Assembly: GCA_024399015.1 (NCBI GenBank) | Contig: JAKSIC010000002.1 | Coordinates: 1-64,000, forward strand | Direction of reading: 5' to 3' | Source of the DNA: Fibrobacter sp. | Lineage (GTDB): Bacteria; Fibrobacterota; Fibrobacteria; Fibrobacterales; Fibrobacteraceae | DNA length: 64,000 nt | Part shown: piece by piece, positions 37,792 to 45,660 of the stretch | How positions within the stretch are numbered: position 1 is the stretch's first letter | Layout: every line of letters begins with the position of its first letter | Notes under the pieces: generated by a model | Told to the model about the DNA's origin: nothing | The model's input: the letters and a program-made list of their open reading frames with translations, nothing else | The model's database searches: none | Made by a program: the position numbers and the translations under genes

Positions 37792-38277
37792 TTAATCAAA
37801 AATCACCCCAGGAAGTATGCTTTCCAACTTTTTCTTGCCAATTCCGGGCACTTTTTCAAGGTCTTTTGACGTTTTAAAGGGGCCAAAGGCCTCCCGGCGG
37901 GCAATAATCTTCTCCGCAAGCTTGGGCCCAACCCCATTTAGCGCACAAAGATCTTCCGCAGATGCCTCATTTATACGCAACGGCAACGCCACTTTTTTCT
38001 TCTTTTTGGCGTGTTTTGAGGGAGATTTTTCACTTTTTGAAACTGCGGAATCTTGTAAAAGAGCCTCAGAGCCCCCTGTATCATTAGTTACTTTGTTTGT
38101 AACAAAACCGGCGGCAGGAGTTTTAAAGTCGCCGGCAGGCGCCACCTGAGGCTGTGCTACATCTTCAATTTGAATACTTTCGATGGACGGGAGCCCCCAA
38201 GGAAGAATCCGGACTACGACTCCAACAACAAAAAGGCAAAAAGCCAGATAAAGGACTTTTCTTTCAGGAGCGTTCAT
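37792..38277 (-). CDS. ComEA-like helix-hairpin-helix protein
   Basis: 161 residues from ATG 38277, chosen because GAGG lies 6 nt upstream; a GTG at 38310 is the alternative. A membrane helix at the N-terminus (KVLYLAFCLFVVGVVVRILPWG), a Ser/Lys-rich linker with a KKKKK stretch, and a C-terminal double HhH (LRINEASAEDLCALNGVGPKLAEKIIARREAFGPFKTSKDLEKVPGIGKKKLESI) fit ComEA, a DNA receptor for uptake. Last in gatC-kdsB-comEA. Confidence 0.85.
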   Translation of the reverse strand: MNAPERKVLYLAFCLFVVGVVVRILPWGLPSIESIQIEDVAQPQVAPAGDFKTPAAGFVTNKVTNDTGGSEALLQDSAVSKSEKSPSKHAKKKKKVALPLRINEASAEDLCALNGVGPKLAEKIIARREAFGPFKTSKDLEKVPGIGKKKLESILPGVIFD

Positions 38278-38321
38278 AAGCGCCTCGACCTTTCGGAAAG
38301 AAGGCGCCACAGACTTTGAGA

Positions 38322-39023
38322 CTATCGAAGATTTTTCAGGGTGCGTTCCACCGATTCCACATCGGAGGGCACGTCCACAGAAATGGAGGCAAAGGGACTT
38401 TGCACTATGCGAATCGGGCGGCGGCCCATAATACGCATCTGTTCCAAAGAACGTTCCAGTTCCACAGGACTCTGGGGAAGCGACGCGAATTCATCGCGAG
38501 CCGCTCTGGAGTAGGCATAAATGCCTTGGTGCTGGAACCAACGAGGAGCCTCTTCTTCGGGTACAGTCCTAGTAAAGTCTACGGCATAACCATCTTTCAC
38601 TAAAACTTTAACAACCGTCTTGAGTTGAGCTTCTGCAGGATTCAGAGGGCAGGCCACCGTCACCCAGCAGTCGGGATGTTCTTCAAGATCCCTGGCAACA
38701 TTGATCAAGACGTTCGGTTCAACCAAGGGCTCGTCACCCTGAAGGTTTACAACCAGGTCCAAATCTAAGGCTCTAGCCGCATCGGCAACGCGGTCGGAAC
38801 CAGTAAAAGCAGGGCCGGTCAAGATAAACTCGAAACCAGCCCTAGAAACTATTTCAGCAATTTGTTCGGAATCTGTAGCGCAGACAATGCGGTCAAAGCA
38901 CTCTGCCAACAGAGCCCTTTCCATGGTGCGCACGATCATTTCCTTGCCTGCGATTTTTACAAGAGGCTTTCCAGGATACCTGGAGGAACCCATGCGGGCA
39001 GGAATGATGCAATGTACAGCCAT
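38322..39023 (-). CDS. kdsB: 3-deoxy-manno-octulosonate cytidylyltransferase
   Basis: 233 residues. IIPARMGSSRYPGKPLVKIAGKEMI at the N-terminus, VNLQGDEPLVEP and RWFQHQGIYAYSR are KdsB motifs. It activates KDO as CMP-KDO for lipid A core assembly, so the organism makes LPS. It lies 23 nt after gatC; a TAGCTT box 6 nt before its ATG suggests it may also have its own promoter. Confidence 0.95.
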   Translation of the reverse strand: MAVHCIIPARMGSSRYPGKPLVKIAGKEMIVRTMERALLAECFDRIVCATDSEQIAEIVSRAGFEFILTGPAFTGSDRVADAARALDLDLVVNLQGDEPLVEPNVLINVARDLEEHPDCWVTVACPLNPAEAQLKTVVKVLVKDGYAVDFTRTVPEEEAPRWFQHQGIYAYSRAARDEFASLPQSPVELERSLEQMRIMGRRPIRIVQSPFASISVDVPSDVESVERTLKNLR

Positions 39024-39029
39024 GGATAT

Positions 39030-39035
39030 AAGCTA
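39030..39035 (-). promoter_or_regulatory. Possible -10 box of a leaderless kdsB transcript
   Basis: TAGCTT ends 6 nt before ATG 39023. Weaker than the others of this class. Confidence 0.3.
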
Positions 39036-39046
39036 ACGCTTGGCGA

Positions 39047-39334
39047 TTAGCCGCCAATAACCTTAGGAATTGCGAAGTGATCGTTTTCCACAGCAGGAGC
39101 GTTGGCGAAAGCCTGATCCAGGGAGAAACCCTGAACAGGAACGTCTTCACGGAGAATGGTTGCGCCATTTTCCACAGCAGTCATGGGTTCGACGTTGGAG
39201 AGGTCCAAAGCCTTGAGAGCTTCGAGATGGTTCAACATCTTGTCCAAGTGGCCCTTCAAAGCCGGGATTTCTTCTTCAGAAACGCTCAGGCGGGAGAGCT
39301 TAGCCAATTTCAAAACTTCTTCACGTTCAAGCAT
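39047..39334 (-). CDS. gatC: Asp/Glu-tRNA amidotransferase subunit C
   Basis: 95 residues with Shine-Dalgarno GAGG. LKLAKLSRLSVSEEEIPALKGHLDKMLNHLEALKALDLSNVEPM and LREDVP are the GatC pattern. GatC stabilises the GatAB transamidase that makes Gln-tRNA or Asn-tRNA from misacylated forms. gatA and gatB are not adjacent. First gene of the gatC-kdsB-comEA group; a heptad tract lies 41 nt upstream. Confidence 0.93.
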   Translation of the reverse strand: MLEREEVLKLAKLSRLSVSEEEIPALKGHLDKMLNHLEALKALDLSNVEPMTAVENGATILREDVPVQGFSLDQAFANAPAVENDHFAIPKVIGG

Positions 39335-39374
39335 AATGCCTCACAATTATTACGTAGGACAATGTAGCAAAAAT

Positions 39375-39409
39375 TAGGTTCCAGGTTCCAGGTTCCAGGT
39401 CCCAGGCAG
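39375..39409 (+). repeat. Heptad repeat tract, five 7-bp units
   Basis: taggttc, caggttc, caggttc, caggtcc, caggcag. It occupies the spacer between the uvrD stop codon and the gatC start. Confidence 0.8.
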
Positions 39410-39416
39410 CTGTTTT

Positions 39417-41951
39417 TTAGCCGAGGATTTGCAGGGCGGCGTACTTCAGCACGATGGTTCTTGTAGTTCCGTCACCGAAGCGCACATCCACACGTGCATT
39501 TTCACCAGTGCCGGAGCAACCCGTAATGGTCCCTACCCCATACTTGATGTGGCGGACCTTTACGCCCGGACGGTAAGGATTCTCGCTGTACTCGTCGTAC
39601 ACCACACGGGGACCGCTGGGAGCCGCAGGCGTAGGTGCTGCCACCTTGATGGGGTTGCGGTAAACAATATGCTTATCGTTCTTTCTGATAGAAGCAGGCA
39701 CTGCACCAGGGCGATTATAGGACGAGGTGCGGCCAGAGCCGCCAAATCCACTAGATCCGCCAAAACCGCTGGATCCGCCGGAGGAGAAGCCGGAATAGGA
39801 GCGACGCGGGAGTGGAGGAGGCAAGTTGGGACGACTGGGGCGGGAATATCCACCGCGGTCCTGATTGAAGTCATCGTTTCCGAAGCCACCGCCAAAGCTA
39901 TTGCCGAAGCCGCCGAAGTCAGTACACGGGGTAAAGTCTACAACAGAGGGATCCAGTTCCTTCAAGAATCGGGACGGTGCGAAGGGGCGGATGTTTCCCT
40001 GGAAGAACCTGCGTTCCGCATGGTACAGGTAAAGTTTCTTCTCGGCGCGGGTGCAGCCCACGTAGAACAGGCGGCGCTCTTCTTCCATCTGCTCGTTCAT
40101 CTGCTGGCTGGACATGGTCATGGAGCCGCGGACCAGCGGGAAGATTTCTTCATCACAGCCCGCGATGTGGACGGTATTGAATTCCAGACCCTTGGCCATG
40201 TGGATGGTCATGAGGGTAACCATACCCTTGGAAGTGTCCACCTTCTTGTCGCCATCGGTAAGGAGGGAAATATCCTGGAGGAAGGCGTCCAAAGTCGCAC
40301 CCGGATGTTCTTCGTCGAATTCACGGATGGCGTTCACCATTTCGTCCAAGTTACCGATGCGTTCGTCGGCAGTAATTTCATCTTCCTTGCGGAGGAATTC
40401 CTTATAGCCCACATCGTTGATAATCTTTTCTGCGAGAATGGGCAGCGGAGTTTCGCCTGCGGCAATCAAGGATTTCCATCCCAGCACCAAGTCCGTAAAG
40501 CCCTTCAGCTTGGGAGCGGCACGGCCAACGGAGTTCGCTTCGGCAAGAAGAATCTGCCAGAAGGTTCCTTCCCCATTGCGTTCCTTTTCAAGAATGCCTT
40601 CCACCGTAGTCTTGCCGATGGCGCGGGGCGGAGTATTGATAACGCGAAGGTGTGCAGCATCGTCACGTTCATTTGCAAGAACGCGGAGGTAAGCCAACAC
40701 ATCCTTGATTTCCTTACGGTCCCAGAATCGTGTGCCGCCAAAAATCACCGACGGAATGCGGCGATCGTTCAAAGCCTTTTCCAAGGCTCGGGACTGGGCG
40801 TTGGTTCTGTAGAACACCGCAGTCTTGGAGAAATATTCCGGACCAGCCTTGGCAATGTTGTCTGCAATGGTGCTTGCCTCGGAACGGTCATCCATAAAGT
40901 GACGCACGTGAATCAGTTCACCAGCTTCTTCCTTGGAGAACACCACCTTCTGCATTTCTTCAGGGCGGATATTGTGTGCAATCACGGAACCTGCGCCCTT
41001 CACGATGTTTGCTGTAGAACGGTAGTTGCGTTCCAACTTCACAATGGTCACCGGAGCAAAGTCTCGATGGAAGTTGCGGATGATCTTGATGTTTGCACCG
41101 CGCCAGCCATAAATACTCTGGTCGTCGTCACCCACCACCGTCACGTTCTTCTGTTCGTTGATGAGCAACTTCAAAAGTTCGTACTGGACATCGTTGGTAT
41201 CCTGGTATTCGTCCACCACCACATACTTGAAGCGGGTCGCCAGCTGGTTGGCCAGTTCAGGAACCTTCTGCAACAAGGCTACCGTGTTGAACAGCAAGTC
41301 GTCAAAGTCCATGGCGTTGGATTCCAGCAACTTCTTCTGGTACTGGCCGTAAAGATGGGCGTAACGTTCCTGGTCGCCGTATTCAGCCAGCTGCGCCGCC
41401 ACTTCGGGAGTCTGCAACTGGGCGATTCCACCCTTGTACAAAATAGAGTTCTTGTAGCGGGAAATGGCGGCGTGAAGTTTCTTTACTTCGGACACGTCAA
41501 AGTCATCACCCAGTTCGTTCTTCAGGATTTCCTTGAGAATACGCTTCTGGTCGTCGTCATCGTAAATGGAGAAATTGCCGTCGTACCAGCGGCCATTCGG
41601 GCCCGCCATTTTCTGGACAACCTTTTCCAAAGAAAGGCAACGTTTCAACAAACGGAGACAGATGGAGTGGAAGGTTCCCATCCAGGAAAAATTTTCGCGA
41701 CTATCCAGCAGCTTCTGGATACGGTCCTTCATTTCACGGGCGGCCTTGTTGGTAAAGGTCACCGCAAGGATTCGTTCCGGATCCACGCCATGAAAGGAAA
41801 CAAGGTGGGCAATCTTGTAAGTGATGCAACGGGTCTTTCCCGAACCTGCACCAGCAAGGATCAGCATCGGGCCATCAATCTTTTTTGCAGCAGCGGACTG
41901 CTCTGCATTCAGCTCTCGATCAAGTACACCAGCATCAACAATATTCGCCAT
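39417..41951 (-). CDS. uvrD: UvrD/PcrA-type DNA helicase
   Basis: 844 residues, with Shine-Dalgarno GGAG. SF1 helicase: Q motif LNAEQSAA, Walker A AGAGSGKT at 33-40, DEYQDTN, GDDDQSIYGWRGA, TIHMAKGLEF and VGCTRAEKKLYL. It acts in nucleotide excision and mismatch repair and clears RNA polymerase and recombinase filaments. Between the motor and the C-terminal Tudor-like end (VKHIKYGVGTITGCSGTGENARVDVRF) lies an unusual Gly/Ser/Phe-rich linker of about 75 residues (GFGNSFGGGFGN..., SSGFGGSSGFGGSG). Confidence 0.95.
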   Translation of the reverse strand: MANIVDAGVLDRELNAEQSAAAKKIDGPMLILAGAGSGKTRCITYKIAHLVSFHGVDPERILAVTFTNKAAREMKDRIQKLLDSRENFSWMGTFHSICLRLLKRCLSLEKVVQKMAGPNGRWYDGNFSIYDDDDQKRILKEILKNELGDDFDVSEVKKLHAAISRYKNSILYKGGIAQLQTPEVAAQLAEYGDQERYAHLYGQYQKKLLESNAMDFDDLLFNTVALLQKVPELANQLATRFKYVVVDEYQDTNDVQYELLKLLINEQKNVTVVGDDDQSIYGWRGANIKIIRNFHRDFAPVTIVKLERNYRSTANIVKGAGSVIAHNIRPEEMQKVVFSKEEAGELIHVRHFMDDRSEASTIADNIAKAGPEYFSKTAVFYRTNAQSRALEKALNDRRIPSVIFGGTRFWDRKEIKDVLAYLRVLANERDDAAHLRVINTPPRAIGKTTVEGILEKERNGEGTFWQILLAEANSVGRAAPKLKGFTDLVLGWKSLIAAGETPLPILAEKIINDVGYKEFLRKEDEITADERIGNLDEMVNAIREFDEEHPGATLDAFLQDISLLTDGDKKVDTSKGMVTLMTIHMAKGLEFNTVHIAGCDEEIFPLVRGSMTMSSQQMNEQMEEERRLFYVGCTRAEKKLYLYHAERRFFQGNIRPFAPSRFLKELDPSVVDFTPCTDFGGFGNSFGGGFGNDDFNQDRGGYSRPSRPNLPPPLPRRSYSGFSSGGSSGFGGSSGFGGSGRTSSYNRPGAVPASIRKNDKHIVYRNPIKVAAPTPAAPSGPRVVYDEYSENPYRPGVKVRHIKYGVGTITGCSGTGENARVDVRFGDGTTRTIVLKYAALQILG

Positions 41952-41990
41952 AAGACTCCAAAACTTCTATACAAATGTGCAATATAACAA

Positions 41991-42018
41991 AAACTCCCAA
42001 CCTTGTGGTCGGGAGTTT
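41991..42018 (-). terminator. Rho-independent terminator after the GspE/PilB gene
   Basis: aaactccc (41991-41998) pairs with gggagttt (42011-42018). On the minus strand the stem is followed by a T-run (41986-41993). Confidence 0.8.
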
Positions 42019-42043
42019 AAATTTTATGGAACCTTAGATGGAA

Positions 42044-43978
42044 TTACACATCATCGGCGGCAGAAGCACCCACAGCCTGTTCGAGAGTGGTAATGCCCTG
42101 CAGAGCCTTGGAAATACCGTCCATACGCAGAGTGATCATATCGCATTCCTGCATAGCGGCACGCTTGATCACGTCACCGGAAGAACGCTTGATAATCAGG
42201 TTACGCACAGTTTCGTTCGGCACCAGGAATTCGTAAATACCGGCACGACCCTTGTAACCAGAACCATCGCACTTGTCACAGCCCTTACCGTGGTAGAACT
42301 GCATGTCCGGAGTGAGGTGGAGTTCGTCGCGCATTTCCTGGGAAATTTCGCAAGGTTCCTTACAGTACTTACAAATACGGCGCACAAGTCGCTGAGCCAA
42401 CACGCCCTTGATAGCGGTAGACACAAGGAAGGGTTCCAGGCCCATTTCCAAAAGACGAGGGAATGCGCCAGCGGCATCGTTGGTATGGAGCGTACTAAAG
42501 ACCAAGTGACCCGTCAATGCAGCTTCGATAGCCATTGAAGAAGTTTCCTGGTCACGCATTTCACCGATCATGATCACGTCAGGGTCCTGACGGAGCAAGG
42601 CACGAATGCCCGCGGCAAACGTAAACCCGGCCGCATTGTTGATCTGCCCCTGGTTGACGCCGTCGATATTCAATTCCACAGGGTCTTCCATGGTAGAAAT
42701 GTTAATAGTACTATCAAGAATTTCACCAATAGATGCGTAAAGCGTAGTAGACTTACCGGAACCCGTAGGACCGGTAACCAGCACAATGCCGTTAGGAGCG
42801 TTAATGGCGTCGATGAACTGCTTGAGAACGCGGGGGTCGAAGCCCATGTCCTTCAGCGGGAACTGGCCAGAGTTCGGGTTCAAGATACGCATAACGATCT
42901 TTTCGCAAACACCGCGCTTACGGAGAGAAATCGGGAAAGAAGACACACGAAGGTCAACTTCGGAGCCTTTGTATCGCACCGTGAAACGACCATCCAAGGG
43001 CTTACGCTTTTCAGCAATATCCATCTTGGAAAGAAGCTTGATACGGGACAAGATCTGCGGCATCAAGCGAGCCGGAATGGGAGCCATGACCTGAAGGTCA
43101 CCATCGATACGGTAACGGAGCTTCAGGAAGGTTTCCTGAGGTTCCAGGTGAATATCGGAAGCCTTACGGGCAATAGCTTCGTGAATCAAGGTGGTCACGA
43201 TCTTAACAACCTGGCGACCTTCTTCGTCGGAAAGTTCTTCTTCCTGGCCGCCCTGACCGCGCTCCACGGTTTCAAGTTCTTCGTCCTTGGAATCGGCAAT
43301 AAGGTCTGCCAAGGTTTCTTCGGAACCGCCACCATGGCCGGCAAACACGCGTTCAATAGCCTTCTGGACATCGGCTTCGGAGGCCATGACAATGTCCACT
43401 TCCATCTTCACCTTGAACTTGATGATGCTGATGGTACGCATGTTGGTGGGGTCGGTCATTGCAATGGTCAAGGTGGGGCGAGCGGCGGATCGTTCGTCTT
43501 CCGGCTTCTGCATGAACAGAGGCACCACCTTGTACTGCTTACAAAGGTCTTCCGGCAAATAGGTGTAGGCATCGCCGTCGATGGCGAAAGTTTCCAGCTT
43601 AACGTACGGAACTTCGAACTGCCTAGAAAGAATTTCAATAAGACGTTCTTCCGGCATGTAGCCCAAGTCCACCAAGGTACGTCCAAGACGCTTACCCGTA
43701 GTCTTCTGGGTTTCCAAAGCCTTGTTCAACTGTTCTTCGTTGATATAACCCTGAGCCAAGAGCATTTCACCGATACGCATCTTGGTTGCGGACTGCATCT
43801 GGACACCCAGAATGCTAGTCAAGGTATCTTCGCTTACCATGCCCAAGCGAACAAGGATCTTACTCAACATAAGCCCGGTACGCTTATGTTCCGCCATGGC
43901 GTGTTCCAACTGGTCTTCGTCCAAGACACCTTGGCGAAGGAGCAGCTGGCCCAAATTCATCTTCGTACTGTTAATCAT
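42044..43978 (-). CDS. Type II secretion / type IV pilus assembly ATPase (GspE/PilB)
   Basis: 644 residues from ATG 43978, which overlaps the thiL stop as ATGA. Two N-terminal MshEN (c-di-GMP-binding type) repeats are visible: LGQLLLRQGVLDEDQLEHAMAEHKRTGLMLSKILVRLG and IGEMLLAQGYINEEQLNKALETQKTTGKRLGRTLVDLG. Then come Walker A GPTGSGKSTTLYA, the Asp box, RQDPDVIMIGEMRD, and a four-cysteine zinc site (CKYC...CDKC). It powers pilus extension or secretion at the inner membrane. The PilM/PilN-like genes are in another operon. Confidence 0.93.
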   Translation of the reverse strand: MINSTKMNLGQLLLRQGVLDEDQLEHAMAEHKRTGLMLSKILVRLGMVSEDTLTSILGVQMQSATKMRIGEMLLAQGYINEEQLNKALETQKTTGKRLGRTLVDLGYMPEERLIEILSRQFEVPYVKLETFAIDGDAYTYLPEDLCKQYKVVPLFMQKPEDERSAARPTLTIAMTDPTNMRTISIIKFKVKMEVDIVMASEADVQKAIERVFAGHGGGSEETLADLIADSKDEELETVERGQGGQEEELSDEEGRQVVKIVTTLIHEAIARKASDIHLEPQETFLKLRYRIDGDLQVMAPIPARLMPQILSRIKLLSKMDIAEKRKPLDGRFTVRYKGSEVDLRVSSFPISLRKRGVCEKIVMRILNPNSGQFPLKDMGFDPRVLKQFIDAINAPNGIVLVTGPTGSGKSTTLYASIGEILDSTINISTMEDPVELNIDGVNQGQINNAAGFTFAAGIRALLRQDPDVIMIGEMRDQETSSMAIEAALTGHLVFSTLHTNDAAGAFPRLLEMGLEPFLVSTAIKGVLAQRLVRRICKYCKEPCEISQEMRDELHLTPDMQFYHGKGCDKCDGSGYKGRAGIYEFLVPNETVRNLIIKRSSGDVIKRAAMQECDMITLRMDGISKALQGITTLEQAVGASAADDV

Positions 43979-44964
43979 AAATGCGACCATGCTCGCGGTT
44001 CAACGAGCTTCTTTTCTCCATCTTGGCAAAGCATATAGACTTGAGAGCCATTGGAAGAACCAACTGCACGCCCAATCCTACAAACCTTACCCAAACATTT
44101 ATTTTCACCGTTAAATATAATTTCTGGTACAGAATTGGCAAACAGCAGTTGATATTCCTCACCCCCATTCATTGCAAATTTCAAGGGGTCAATTCCGTAA
44201 TATTCGCTCATTCGCACCACTTCGGGATCGATGGGCAATAATTTTTCGTCAATTTCGATGGAAACGTTTGATGCCAAAGCCAAATGGTTCAACTCCGAGG
44301 ACAATCCGTCGCTCAGGTCCATGCAAGCACCATAGGCTCCTAGACGAACCAGTTCCGCGCCGGCGCACTCCGCAATTCTCGGGTTCAGGTGGTACTCCAC
44401 CAAGGAAGGAAACTTGTCCGCATCCTCGGGATGGTTCATCAAGATCCAAAGCCCCGCATCGGACTTGCCCAGAGTCCCGTTTACATACAAATTATCATCC
44501 GACTTTACCGCAGAACGGACCAGTGGTTTCTCCCCTGCCAAGGTTCCCAAAAGGGTTGTAGAAAAAACGCCTTCCTCACCAGAAACAGTATCGCCACCGA
44601 TCAAGGTTATGCCACGTTTTGCAAAGCCTTCGGAAAGAGCTGCACGAACCCTGTCGCAAGTTTCTGCAGACCAGTTTTTATTGAGACAAAGTCCTAAAAA
44701 GGCAATCTTCGGCACGGCACCCATGGAGGAAATATCCGACACGTTGGATACGATATGCTTTTCGACCGCCTGTTCCGGAGTAGACCAGTCCAAACGGAAA
44801 TGAGTGTTCTCCACGGAAAGATCCTTGGTTGCCACCCAGCCATCGAAAATGGCGGCGTCATCCCCCACCCCGAGCCAACAGCGCTTTGCGGGAGCATCCT
44901 CCTTCAGAGGAGCTGCATTTTTGAGCAACTTATCGATAAACTGAAATTCGCCAAGATTAATCAT
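43975..44964 (-). CDS. thiL: Thiamine-monophosphate kinase
   Basis: 329 residues from ATG 44964 (MINLGEFQFIDKLL); a longer start would translate heptad repeat DNA. GVGDDAAIF, NVSDISSMGAVP, GGDTVSGEEG, MDLSDGLSSELNHLA and NGGEEYQLLF are ThiL signatures. It phosphorylates thiamine phosphate to the cofactor thiamine diphosphate. Its untranslated leader and probable Shine-Dalgarno (GGAG about 11 nt upstream) lie inside a heptad repeat tract, so repeat changes could affect expression. Coupled to the pilus ATPase gene by a 4-nt overlap. Confidence 0.93.
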   Translation of the reverse strand: MINLGEFQFIDKLLKNAAPLKEDAPAKRCWLGVGDDAAIFDGWVATKDLSVENTHFRLDWSTPEQAVEKHIVSNVSDISSMGAVPKIAFLGLCLNKNWSAETCDRVRAALSEGFAKRGITLIGGDTVSGEEGVFSTTLLGTLAGEKPLVRSAVKSDDNLYVNGTLGKSDAGLWILMNHPEDADKFPSLVEYHLNPRIAECAGAELVRLGAYGACMDLSDGLSSELNHLALASNVSIEIDEKLLPIDPEVVRMSEYYGIDPLKFAMNGGEEYQLLFANSVPEIIFNGENKCLGKVCRIGRAVGSSNGSQVYMLCQDGEKKLVEPRAWSHL

Positions 44965-44999
44965 CAGGCACGAGGCTCCAGGCATGAGGTTCGAGACAA
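44965..44999 (+). repeat. Heptad repeat tract abutting the thiL start codon
   Basis: caggcac, gaggctc, caggcat, gaggttc, gagacaa: five 7-bp units directly against the ATG of thiL (minus strand). Confidence 0.75.
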
Positions 45000-45003
45000 A
45001 ATA

Positions 45004-45059
45004 TAATTACGAATTACGAGGTATAAGGTACGAGGTTCGAGGCTCGAGGCTCGAGACTT
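45004..45059 (+). repeat. Heptad repeat tract, eight 7-bp units
   Basis: taattac, gaattac, gaggtat, aaggtac, gaggttc, gaggctc, gaggctc, gagactt. The tract blends the gaattac and gaggttc types and so links the two classes. Confidence 0.8.
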
Positions 45060-45084
45060 ATAATCGCGCCGTAGGCGACTGGAT

Positions 45085-45119
45085 TGCTCTCATAATTCGT
45101 AAATAGTACCTCGTAATTG
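45085..45119 (-). repeat. Heptad repeat tract in inverted orientation, five units
   Basis: On the minus strand: caattac, gaggtac, tatttac, gaattat, gagagca. It faces the tract at 45004-45059, so transcripts could fold back. Confidence 0.65.
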
Positions 45120-45183
45120 CGCCACACAGCCACAATAGGGTCGAAAACCTCGCAAACTTTTTTTCACATAAGGATAAAAAATC

Positions 45184-45189
45184 TAAATT
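45184..45189 (+). promoter_or_regulatory. Candidate -10 box of a leaderless transcript
   Basis: TAAATT ends exactly 7 nt before ATG 45197, with no Shine-Dalgarno. Confidence 0.5.
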
Positions 45190-45196
45190 AAAGCGC

Positions 45197-45628
45197 ATGG
45201 GACACATTTTCTTCATAGCGCCGTCTTCTCCAGGTAGCCTGGACAAGCTTAGCCAATGGACCTTCCGTTGGCTTTTGGAGCATGGAGATCTGGCAGAAGA
45301 TGCCACCATGTACACCTGCAATTCCATCGAAGACGCAACCAGTCTTTTGGACTCAGCTCTGATTGTAGGCCAGTCCCCGGCACTGATCATCCTTGACCAC
45401 GCCGACCGCCCCACTGACCAAAACCTGAAGTTCAGCAAGATGCTCCACGACAGCATCCCTGAATCCTGGCTTGTGGAAATCGTTCCCGACTCCATGCCGG
45501 TTCCTGCAAACGACGAAGAGAACCTGTACTGGGTCCGCCGCCCCGTAAGCGAAGAGGAATGGTTCAACACTTTGGAAATGGTGCTTTTGAAGAATGGTTC
45601 TCCCCAATGGGCACAGAACGATTTCTAG
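45197..45628 (+). CDS. Hypothetical protein, possibly degenerate receiver-like fold
   Basis: 143 residues, no signal peptide or membrane helix. The order IFFIAPSSPG, then SPALIILDHADRP, then SWLVEIVP, then YWVRRPVSEEEWFNTLEMVL recalls the beta-alpha layout of response-regulator receiver domains, with D near the phosphorylation position and RRP in place of KP. This similarity is weak and may be chance. A TIM-barrel protein gene follows after 32 nt and may be co-transcribed. Confidence 0.6.
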   Translation: MGHIFFIAPSSPGSLDKLSQWTFRWLLEHGDLAEDATMYTCNSIEDATSLLDSALIVGQSPALIILDHADRPTDQNLKFSKMLHDSIPESWLVEIVPDSMPVPANDEENLYWVRRPVSEEEWFNTLEMVLLKNGSPQWAQNDF

Positions 45629-45660
45629 TAAACGATTTTTAGTCCACCCGCGGATTTATC

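Noticed and set aside
39429-41987. Long open frame (852 codons) on the plus strand
   Set aside because: Antisense to uvrD, with no start signal or domain; a shadow of the real gene.
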